This document shows, piece after piece, positions 7,402 through 13,947 of a DNA stretch of 14,584 bases. The notes beneath the pieces are model-generated. The model was not told the origin of the DNA. It was given only the letters and a program-made list of their open reading frames with translations, and ran no database searches. Numbering within the stretch: position 1 is the first letter of the stretch; each line of letters starts with the position of its first letter. The stretch spans positions 2,059 through 16,642 of the forward strand of contig DCHO01000017.1 in the NCBI GenBank assembly GCA_002315655.1, given 5' to 3'. This DNA is from Christensenella sp. UBA1750. GTDB lineage: Bacteria > Bacillota > Clostridia > Christensenellales > UBA1750. The position numbers and the translations under genes were made by a program.

Positions 7402-7436
7402 TTTCTGCAAATGAATCGTGAGGATTTTTGCAGAAA
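7402..7436. repeat. Inverted repeat TTTCTGCAAA / TTTGCAGAAA
   Basis: Perfect 10-base arms (7402-7411 and 7427-7436) with a 15-base spacer lie between the two divergent promoters in the 7263-7585 gap. The arm centres are 25 bases apart. No T-run follows on either strand, so a terminator is unlikely; a protein-binding site is the simplest guess. Confidence 0.55.
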
Positions 7437-7445
7437 CGGTTCCGA

Positions 7446-7477
7446 TATATCTTTTATACAATATACTAAAAGATATA
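7446..7477. promoter_or_regulatory. Candidate operator: AT-rich inverted repeat TATATCTTTTA / TAAAAGATATA
   Basis: Perfect 11-base arms (7446-7456 and 7467-7477) around a 10-base spacer give 21 bases centre to centre, two helical turns, as expected for a dimeric activator or repressor. It ends about 46 bases upstream of the -35 box of the regulator operon, a position that suits an activator. The regulator encoded just downstream is the obvious candidate ligand. The function is inferred. Confidence 0.55.
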
Positions 7478-7523
7478 ATATCCTTATTTTATCGTATTAT
7501 TTATTTTCATTTTGCGAATAGTA

Positions 7524-7552
7524 TTGACAAAACGCGAATGATAGGATATTCT
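7524..7552 (+). promoter_or_regulatory. Consensus sigma-A promoter of the regulator/acyltransferase operon
   Basis: TTGACA (7524-7529), exactly 17 bases, then TATTCT (7547-7552). The transcript would start near 7559 with a leader of about 27 bases containing GAGGAGG at 7572-7578. A direct repeat GCGAAT (7514-7519 and 7534-7539, 20 bases apart) brackets the -35 box and could be a second operator. A perfect -35 box suggests strong expression unless repressed. Confidence 0.8.
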
Positions 7553-7585
7553 TGATGTGGAATATAATTTTGAGGAGGTTCTCTC

Positions 7586-8791
7586 ATGAACTATCTGTCT
7601 GCAAAGGAAGTCGCGCATCTTTGGGGCATTTCCCCCCGCCGTGTCGGCATTCTGGCCGCCACCGGCCGTCTGGAAGGCGCCCGCATCATCGGCAAGTCCT
7701 GGATGATCCCGGAAGACACCAAGAAGCCCGGAGACGCCCGCAAAAAGGAATATCAGATCATCAATCAGAACCCGGATCCCTATTTCTTCCCCTATATTAT
7801 GGCCACCGTGCACTCCAAGGCACAGATGGACGTGGAGTTTTCGGACGAGCAGCGGGCGCTTTATCACTGCTTTGTCACCTATGAAACGGGGGATTTTGCC
7901 GGCTGCGTCACGGAGACTGAGCAGCTGCTGGAAAATGCAGGCAACACCTACACCCGCATGGGCTGCCTGTATCTTTTGAGCATGGCCTACATTTATTCCC
8001 GTCAGTTTGATAAGGCCGGAAAGACCATCTCCGAATTCCGGCTTGCCGTGGCCAGAGAGGAAAACCACGCCGCCGAGATGGAAATGCTGCTGCGGGATTT
8101 CAACTCCGCATTTGAAAGCGGCCTGTGGCTGGTGGATTCCTTTGCGGTCAATCCCGCGGAGCATTACACTACCGAGGTCATGCCCTACATTGCGACCCTG
8201 AGCTGCTATAAGGACTTGCTGAAGATGGGCAAGGGAAGAAGCACCGAGAATTTTTCCACCCATGAGCTCCACTGCATCGCCATGGAGCGCGACGGCTACT
8301 TCTGCATGGCGATTCAGATGCACTACTATCTGGCTGTGCTGAACATCAAGAGCAACCATGAGTATGAGCGCTATCACATGGAGCGTGCCGTTTCCATTGC
8401 CGTGAAGAACAACACCTATGCGACATTGGCTTCCCTGATGAGCTACAACCCCGACGCCATGGACGAGGTGTTGATGGGCTATCCCGACGAGATCGTGACC
8501 AAGATCACCCGCATTGCCCGGGACACCCGGAAGGCACTGGGAGAATTCCTCTCCTACTATGGCAAGACCACCTTCTTCTCCAAGCTCACCGGGCAGGATT
8601 ACCGCTACATTTCCTACTGCACCAAGTATTATCCCATCAAGAAGATGGCCGAGATCGACGGCGTTTCCGAATCCACCGTCAAGAAGCATATGCTGGCGCT
8701 CTATGCCAAGCTGGGCGTGCGCTCCAAGAATGAGCTGACCGACCTCTTTGTGGATTCTGTCCTCGACAGAACATCGGTCAAGGGCAAATAA
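7586..8791 (+). CDS. Transcriptional regulator with N-terminal excisionase/MerR-like HTH and C-terminal LuxR-like HTH
   Basis: Probable cytoplasmic DNA-binding regulator of 401 residues. Residues 3-45 (LSAKEVAHLWGISPRRVGIL, then GARIIGKSWMIPEDTKKP) are a typical excisionase/MerR-type helix-turn-helix with a short wing. Residues about 85-330 are helical and repeat-like (TPR-style signalling region, e.g. ALYHCFVTYETGDFAGCVTE). Residues about 341-390 resemble a LuxR/GerE HTH, with IKKMAEIDGVSESTVKKHML followed by YAKLGVRSKNEL, although the usual LTxRExEVL opening is missing. The ATG at 7586 follows GAGGAGG. It lies 27 bases before the next gene, so the two are co-transcribed and the regulator probably controls its own operon through the repeats upstream. 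I recall proteins of this architecture in clostridia but no characterised member. The ligand or signal is unknown. Confidence 0.8.
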   Translation: MNYLSAKEVAHLWGISPRRVGILAATGRLEGARIIGKSWMIPEDTKKPGDARKKEYQIINQNPDPYFFPYIMATVHSKAQMDVEFSDEQRALYHCFVTYETGDFAGCVTETEQLLENAGNTYTRMGCLYLLSMAYIYSRQFDKAGKTISEFRLAVAREENHAAEMEMLLRDFNSAFESGLWLVDSFAVNPAEHYTTEVMPYIATLSCYKDLLKMGKGRSTENFSTHELHCIAMERDGYFCMAIQMHYYLAVLNIKSNHEYERYHMERAVSIAVKNNTYATLASLMSYNPDAMDEVLMGYPDEIVTKITRIARDTRKALGEFLSYYGKTTFFSKLTGQDYRYISYCTKYYPIKKMAEIDGVSESTVKKHMLALYAKLGVRSKNELTDLFVDSVLDRTSVKGK

Positions 8792-8818
8792 CAAAAATTC
8801 CGAAGGAGCAGTTTTCCC

Positions 8819-10156
8819 ATGATTTTTGACAGGCTTGAAAATATATCGCTGTATGAAACGATCCTGCCCGGCATGAAGCAGGCGCTGTATTTCATTCGTC
8901 ATACAGACCTTTCCGCCCTTGCAAACGGCAGCCACGATCTGATGGCCGGTGTGTTTGCCAACAGGATGACCTATACCCCCGGAAACCCGGAAAAGTATGA
9001 GGCACACAGGAAATATGTGGATCTGCAGATTGTACTGCACGGGGAGGAAGCCATGGAGGGCTTGCCGCTCTCCCTTGCCGGGGAAGGGGTTCCCGTGGAT
9101 GGCGATGCCTGGTTCTATGAAAGACAGGAGCCGCTGGCCAGAGCCGTTGTGAAGGAAGGCGACATTGCGATCTTCTTCCCCTCTGACGCGCACAGACCGT
9201 CCATCGGGACGGAAAATTCCCCTGCGGACACGAAAAAGATCGTCATCAAGATTCCCGCGAAGGAATATGAAAAGGAAGCCTACCTGCTTTGGCTCATGGA
9301 AAAGATCGCCATGACCGAAATTGCGAAGAAGGCGGTGCTGGAAACCCTGCCGAGCATTTCCGATGAAACGCTGGGGTCTCTGTCTAAGCGGTTCTTCTCC
9401 GGCATTGAGGTGGAACAGGAGGCTGCCGCGCTTTCCGAGGCGGCGGGCGTGCCTTATCAGCTCTACATCCTGACCCTGTATCTGCTTTTCTCTCGCGTCA
9501 CGCTGGAAAAGGTTATGGAAGACAACCTGCCGCTGTCTGTCTTTGAGGATTCCATGACCGAGTTTGCCATCTGGGAAAAGGTCTGCGAGGCGAAGACGGG
9601 CGCACCTGGGCTGAAAGAGGCCGACTGGCTGGCGCGGACGCTGCGGCAGGAGCTTCACCGCATCGGACGGTTCCAGTATGAGATTGTCACGATGAAGAGC
9701 AAGCTGGCCAAGGTTGGTGACATTACCATTCCCGAGGGCACGGCGGTCATCAACATCCACATTCCCGAGGGCGAGCCCATCACAAAAGAAAAACGCATTG
9801 ACTCTTACAAAAAAGCCTTTGCGTTCTTCAAGGACAAGGTGCCGCTTCTGAACGGCAATCTGGTCTATACCTGTTCCTCCTGGCTGTTCTATCCCGCACA
9901 CCGGGAGTTCCTGCAGGAAGGCAGCAACATCGTCTCCTTCATGGACGATTTCAATATGCTGGAATCCTACGAAAAGATGGGCGATCTGCACGATATGTGG
10001 CGCATTTACGGCTACCCGGAGGATTATTCCGACCTGACCAAGCTGCCCGAAAACACCGGGATGCAGCGCGCCTATAAAAAGCACTTGTTAGAGAAACCTG
10101 CCACCGGCGGGGCGTATGGGTTCTTCCTCTTTGACGGGGAAACCTTCAGAAAGTAA
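8819..10156 (+). CDS. YhcH/NanQ-type cupin fused to an NAT_N/GNAT_C-type acyltransferase
   Basis: Chimeric protein of 445 residues. Residues 1-147 match the YhcH/YjgK/YiaL (DUF386) family, whose member NanQ is a sialic-acid anomerase. Visible motifs are YEAHRKYVDLQIVLHGEE (60-77), VKEGDIAIFFPSDAHRP (111-127) and KKIVIKI (139-145), including His63 and His125 as likely metal ligands. Residues about 165-295 are helical like NAT_N, ending ELHRIGRFQYE (278-288). Residues about 309-445 resemble GNAT_C: NIHIPEGEPITKEKRIDSYKKAFAFF (312-337), CSSWLFYPAHREFLQEGSNIVSF (352-374) and DMWRIYG (392-398). The start follows AAGGAG at 8803-8808. It is the second gene of the operon with the dual-HTH regulator. 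A role in handling and acylating a sugar is inferred; substrate and acyl donor are unknown. The last 69 bases overlap the convergent kinase gene. Confidence 0.82.
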   Translation: MIFDRLENISLYETILPGMKQALYFIRHTDLSALANGSHDLMAGVFANRMTYTPGNPEKYEAHRKYVDLQIVLHGEEAMEGLPLSLAGEGVPVDGDAWFYERQEPLARAVVKEGDIAIFFPSDAHRPSIGTENSPADTKKIVIKIPAKEYEKEAYLLWLMEKIAMTEIAKKAVLETLPSISDETLGSLSKRFFSGIEVEQEAAALSEAAGVPYQLYILTLYLLFSRVTLEKVMEDNLPLSVFEDSMTEFAIWEKVCEAKTGAPGLKEADWLARTLRQELHRIGRFQYEIVTMKSKLAKVGDITIPEGTAVINIHIPEGEPITKEKRIDSYKKAFAFFKDKVPLLNGNLVYTCSSWLFYPAHREFLQEGSNIVSFMDDFNMLESYEKMGDLHDMWRIYGYPEDYSDLTKLPENTGMQRAYKKHLLEKPATGGAYGFFLFDGETFRK

Positions 10157-11140
10157 CGGTTCAACTGAAAATTGCAATGTGAAAGCACTTCCGTATCCGG
10201 GGGTGCTTTCTGCTTTAAGGCGCATGGAAAGTCTGTCTGCGGCGGTGCGGGCGAGGTAAAGCCCCAGGCCGCTGGCGTGCTTCTCCAGCCGTCCGTTGAG
10301 CCCTGTGTAGCCCTTCTCAAAGATGCGGGGCAAGTCTTCCGGCGCAATGCCGATGCCGGTGTCCGCAATCGTTAAGGCATTGTCCGTGACCGTGATGGTG
10401 ACGGAGCCGGAAGGGGTGTATTTGACGGCATTGGAGAGCAGTTGGTCGAGGATGCAGGACAGCCACTTTTTGTCGGTGACTAAGATTTTGTCCGTGCCCT
10501 CATAGTGCAGCGCCAGTTTCCGAAGGACAAACTGCGGCGCGAACCTGCGGACGGCGGCGCGGATGATCTCATCCAGCGGATACTCGCCGATCACAAAATC
10601 GTTGGTCGCGGAGGATAAGCGGATGTATTGCAGTACCATGTCCACATACTGCTCGATGCGGAACAGCTCGGAGAGAACGGCATGGCTTTCCTCGCTGTCA
10701 GAGGAGGAAAGCCGCATCCGAAGGACGGAAATGGGCGTTTTGATCTGATGCACCCACGCGGTCAGGTAGTCCTCCGCGTCCTGCTTCTCATTCTCCCATC
10801 GGACGGTCATTTCCCGCATTTTGGTGTCCAGCAGTTTTACGATCTCCTGATAATCGCTTTCCGCCATGTCCTTTGGCTCCGGCAGCTCCATGTCTGCAAA
10901 GAGGGTGTCCCGCAGCCGCCGCCGGGCATCGGCGCGTCTTCGCTCCCGAACGTATGCGAAAAAGAGCTGGATCGCGCCGTAAAAGAGGGTCAGCACCAGC
11001 ACATAGAGAAACGGCTCGATGGGCAGGGAATAGAGCGCAAAGACCACTAAGTTCAGCAGCATCACGATTGCGTAGACAAAAATCGTGGCTCTGTGGCGGC
11101 GCATACAGTCAAAGAGAATGCGCAGGGTTCTGTTTTTCAT
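10088..11140 (-). CDS. BceS-like intramembrane-sensing histidine kinase
   Basis: Sensor kinase of the BceS/YxdK group, 350 residues. Two membrane helices (about 18-38 and 42-63) have almost no extracellular loop, the hallmark of kinases that get their signal from a BceAB transporter. The H-box is AWVHQIKTPISVLRM (His131), the N-box DQLLSNAVKYTPSG (Asn237), the G1 box DTGIGI (260-265) and G2 SGLGLYLA (290-297), ending with the conserved GYGSAFTLQF (315-324). ATG 11140 overlaps the TGA of the response regulator as ATGA. The final 22 residues, LLSEGFPVKEEEPIRPAGGRFL, are a non-conserved tail read from the antisense of the convergent acyltransferase gene, a 69-base tail-to-tail overlap. It probably phosphorylates the adjacent response regulator. 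If the frameshifted permease is dead, its normal input is lost. Confidence 0.93.
   Translation of the reverse strand: MKNRTLRILFDCMRRHRATIFVYAIVMLLNLVVFALYSLPIEPFLYVLVLTLFYGAIQLFFAYVRERRRADARRRLRDTLFADMELPEPKDMAESDYQEIVKLLDTKMREMTVRWENEKQDAEDYLTAWVHQIKTPISVLRMRLSSSDSEESHAVLSELFRIEQYVDMVLQYIRLSSATNDFVIGEYPLDEIIRAAVRRFAPQFVLRKLALHYEGTDKILVTDKKWLSCILDQLLSNAVKYTPSGSVTITVTDNALTIADTGIGIAPEDLPRIFEKGYTGLNGRLEKHASGLGLYLARTAADRLSMRLKAESTPGYGSAFTLQFSVEPLLSEGFPVKEEEPIRPAGGRFL
10181..10210 (+). terminator. Hairpin after the cupin-acyltransferase gene, inside the kinase coding region
   Basis: A 13-base stem with two G-T pairs, GAAAGCACTTCCG (10181-10193) with CGGGGGTGCTTTC (10198-10210), around a TATC loop. 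It starts 24 bases after the acyltransferase stop and is followed by a broken T-rich run (TGCTTTAA). On the other strand the same bases encode the kinase residues ESTPGYGSAF. It could be a genuine terminator or a codon coincidence. Confidence 0.5.
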
Positions 11141-11808
11141 GTGAGGATGTACCCGCTTCCCGGTTTGGTCACAATGATGTTGTTCAGCCCGTTTTCTTCC
11201 AGCTTTTTCCGCAGGCGGGAGATGTTCACCGTCAGCGTGTTTTCCTCCACATAAAGGTCGCTTTGCCAAAGGCGGGTCATCAGCGCGTCGCGGGAGACGA
11301 TTTTTCCTTTGTTTTCCAATAAGGTTTGCAGAATGCGGCTCTCGTTGCGGGTTAAGTCAATGACCTTATCCTGAAAATTCACGGTGCTGTCGTTGGGGTT
11401 TAAGGTTGCGCCGTGGAAGGTGTATTCCGTCTTTTCCCCGCCAAGCTCATAGGTGCGGCGCAGAATCGCGCTGACCTTGGCGCAGAGCACCATGCCGTCC
11501 ACGGGCTTGGGGATGAAGTCGTCCCCGCCCATGTTCATGGCCATGACGATGTTCATGTTGTCCGAGGCGGAGGAAATGAACACGATGGGCACGGAGGAAA
11601 TCCTGCGGATTTCGCTGCACCAGAAATAGCCGTCCTTGAAGGGAAGCAGAATGTCCATGAGCACCAAATGAGGCTGTGCGGCGGCAAATTCCTCCGTGAC
11701 CGCACGGAAATCCTTCACAAGCGCGACCTCGTTTCCGTAGGCGCAAAGCTGTCTGCGCATGGCCTCGGCTAAGGTGAAATCGTCCTCCACCAACAGAATC
11801 TTATACAT
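11137..11808 (-). CDS. BceR-like response regulator (OmpR family)
   Basis: Two-domain transcription factor of 223 residues, the standard size. The receiver domain (1-115) has the acidic pair Asp9/Asp10 (LLVEDDF), phospho-acceptor Asp52 (LVLMDILLPFKDGY), Ser80 and Lys101 (FIPKPVDG). The OmpR/PhoB winged helix (about 128-223) shows VIDLTRNESRILQTLLENKG and the recognition region VEENTLTVNISRLRKKLEE, then a C-terminal GSGYILT. The EENTLTVNISRLRKKL stretch is typical of BceR-type regulators. ATG 11808 follows GGAGGCGAGG. Its stop overlaps the kinase start. The pair has its own promoter downstream of the transporter genes; the expected target is the promoter of the transporter operon, which lies beyond the right edge. 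Confidence 0.94.
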   Translation of the reverse strand: MYKILLVEDDFTLAEAMRRQLCAYGNEVALVKDFRAVTEEFAAAQPHLVLMDILLPFKDGYFWCSEIRRISSVPIVFISSASDNMNIVMAMNMGGDDFIPKPVDGMVLCAKVSAILRRTYELGGEKTEYTFHGATLNPNDSTVNFQDKVIDLTRNESRILQTLLENKGKIVSRDALMTRLWQSDLYVEENTLTVNISRLRKKLEENGLNNIIVTKPGSGYILT

Positions 11809-11830
11809 GGTTCCTCGCCTCCTTTTCCTT

Positions 11831-11836
11831 ATTATA
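11831..11836 (-). promoter_or_regulatory. -10 box of the response regulator/kinase promoter
   Basis: On the minus strand a perfect TATAAT (11836-11831) lies about 22 bases before the response regulator start, leaving a very short leader with GGAGG. No good -35 box is visible 17 bases upstream (TGGTTT), so activity may be weak or need an activator. Confidence 0.5.
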
Positions 11837-11853
11837 CAGCATTTGTGCAGTTG

Positions 11854-11886
11854 AAACCACCCCTTGTGCGATACAAGAGGTGGTTT
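11854..11886. terminator. Hairpin between permease and response regulator genes
   Basis: AAACCACC (11854-11861) pairs with GGTGGTTT (11879-11886). After one C/A mismatch, CTTGT (11863-11867) pairs with ACAAG (11873-11877), closing a GCGAT loop. It lies just after the permease stop, so it would end or attenuate the transporter transcript before the regulator genes. The U-run on the minus strand is short (three T), so termination may be partial. Confidence 0.6.
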
Positions 11887-11893
11887 TGCAAAA

Positions 11894-12568
11894 TCATCGG
11901 ACGATTTTGAAGTAAGTCTTGGAAGTAACGGAATAGATGAGCGTGTAGATGAGCGCAAAGACCAGATAGACCAAGATGCTGCATTGAATGAATATGGAGA
12001 CCTTGTAGAGCATGAGCACATTGAGCAGCCGGACTAAGATGGGGAAGGCGAAGCACAGATGGATGCCCGCGACAATGAGCGGCAGGAAGAACACCAGCAG
12101 CACCTGCCCGTTGATGCTTTTTCTGACCTCGCTTTTGCTCATGCCGATTTTCTGCATGATCTGGAACCGCTCGCGGTCTTCGTAACCCTCGGAGATCTGC
12201 TTGTAGTAGATGATGAGCGCCGTGGCAAACAGGCACGCCGCGCCCAGCAGCAGCCCCAAGAACAGCAAGGAAGCGTACATCCCGCGCACCGCTTCCTCCG
12301 CGTCCCAGATGGAATTGGAGGTGTTGAAGGAAACGCCCTCCGCGTTCGGATGCTGCGAGAGAATGTAGGCCCGAAGCGCGGTCTTGACCTGCTCTCCCAT
12401 GTCAGGACCCACCTGCTTGGCCTTTCGCAGATCGTCAAAGTTCACTGCAAGAAGCGTTGTATAAATGGAGGCGTTGTCCTGATAGGCGGATACTTGGTCG
12501 TTGTAAATGCCCTCCAGCACGCTCTGGTCGGCGACCACCACACCGTAGCAGTTGACAAGAGAGACCAT
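11894..12568 (-). pseudogene. BceB-like permease, C-terminal fragment after frameshift
   Basis: C-terminal third of an FtsX-like BceB permease, 224 residues from the first in-frame ATG at 12568. Residues 1-92 are the end of the large extracellular domain (MVSLVNCYGVVVADQSVLEG and on). Three membrane helices follow at about 98-121, 155-178 and 190-213, with the FtsX-type cytoplasmic loop EDRERFQIMQKIGMSKSEVRKSI (130-152). The reading frame continues without a stop upstream of the ATG as NNFFPTTP, joining directly to the frame of the N-terminal fragment if one base is restored near 12590-12596. No ribosome site was noticed before ATG 12568, so independent translation is unlikely. The gene ends seven bases before the hairpin at 11854-11886. 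Confidence 0.85.
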
Positions 12569-13947
12569 AGGCGTTGTGGGGAAGAAATTGTTGCGGGCTT
12601 CACGGTGAAGGTCTGTCCCGCGACGGAGAGTTGAGGAATCGTCATTTCCCTGTTTTCGCCAAGGTCGAACATTCCCACCTCGTCCTTGGCAAGGTTCAGC
12701 GGTTCACCGCCCAGGGAGACATACATTTCCTCGGTTAGGTAGGTGACGGAGGCGAGCCCCGCCAGGTTTTCGCTGGCGTTGTAGAAGGGGCGGTCGGTGG
12801 AGAGCACGCCCGTTTCCCTGTCAAAGGAATAGGCCACATCCAGATAGGTCTGCCTCTTGACGGAGGCAATGGAAAGCCCGTTTTCTTCGGCTTTTTCGCA
12901 AATCACGCTTTCCACAAAATCCGTCGGGAGATATTCCGGCGCGTTTCCGTCCACGGAATAATTGGTGTAAACATAGTAGTGGGAAGGGTAGTTCTGCGCA
13001 ATCGCGTCCTCCATGCCGCCGTAGAGGGAGAAGGTGGTGGAGATCATCACCAACACGCCTGTGGCAAGGATGGCGATGGAGGCCAGCCCCACGGCGTTCT
13101 GCTTCATGCGATACAGAAGCCCGGAGACGGCGGGCATATGCCGCCTGTGGTAATAGTATTTTTCGTTGCGCTTTAAGGCTTTGAGCACAAAGGTGCTGCC
13201 CGTGACAAAGAGAAAGTAGGTGCCGATAATGACTAAGAGAACCGCCACAAAGAACAGTAAAATGGCTTGCAGAGGATTTTTTGTGATGATGGAAATGGTG
13301 TACCCGCCGCCCAGCGCAAGCAACCCCAAGATGAGCATGACCCATTTGACCTTCGGTTCTCTCTCGCCGGTATGGCGGCTGGAAAGCAGCTCCACGGGCT
13401 TCATTTTTGCGATGGAAATGCAGTTGAAAAGATAGGTAATCGTGTCCAGCACAAGGAAAAGAAGCGCGGAGGCGAGGATGGTTTTTGCGCTGATGAAATA
13501 GAACCCGAAAACCACATCTGCATCCAGCAGCTTGCAGATGAGCAGGGAGCAGACCTTGTAAAACAGCATCCCGGTGCACAGACCGAGAACAACGGCGCAA
13601 ATCGAGCTGACTAAGTTTTCAAAGAACAACACCCTGCGCACATGACGCTTTTCCATGCCGAGGATGTTGTAAAGCCCCAGCTCCCGCTTGCGCTGCTTCA
13701 TCAGGAAGGAATTGATGTAGAACATAAGGACGGCGGAAAGCAGGGTCATCACTAAAACGCCGATAGACATCATGGAGGCGAGATAATCCCCGCCGCGCAT
13801 TTCTAAGATGCGGCTGTCGGATTTCAGCGTGAAAAGAATGTAGAAGACCGCCAAAAGCCCGGCCTCGGCCAAGATGCGCGGCACGAAAAACCGCCTGTTT
13901 TTGCGGAAATTGCTCAATGCCAGCCGGGAATAAATGCCCTTTCTCAT
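12442..13947 (-). pseudogene. BceB-like permease, N-terminal fragment (frameshifted)
   Basis: N-terminal two thirds of a peptide-antibiotic transporter permease. It starts MRKGIYSRLALSNFRKNRRFF, typical for BceB, and its ATG overlaps the TGA of the ATPase gene (ATGA, 13947-13944). Membrane helices lie at about 25-41, 58-80, 110-134, 153-176, 200-220, 228-250 and 285-308, with the FtsX loop KRELGLYNILGMEKRHVRRV (87-106). The large extracellular domain begins at about 310. Sense coding holds to about Lys450-Pro451; the frame then gives an unrelated tail (TISSPQRLWSLLSTATVWW...) and stops at 12442, while the true continuation is in the next frame. With one base added, the two fragments give about 684 residues, near the usual BceB size. 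Either a recent mutation or a sequencing error. Confidence 0.88.

Noticed and set aside
7446..7477. The AT-rich inverted repeat as an intrinsic terminator for the peptidase or an upstream gene
   Set aside because: No gene ends nearby, the stem is almost pure A/T and there is no U-run.
7484..10084. A very long open frame (866 codons) on the minus strand, antisense to the regulator and fusion enzyme
   Set aside because: Its translation is rich in His, Gly, Arg and Gln with no recognisable family and runs opposite to two genes with clear domain motifs and ribosome sites. It is the expected shadow of GC-biased third codon positions.
12580..12600. Programmed ribosomal frameshift in the permease
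   Set aside because: No heptameric slippery sequence or downstream structure was recognised; a simple one-base loss or a sequencing error explains it better.
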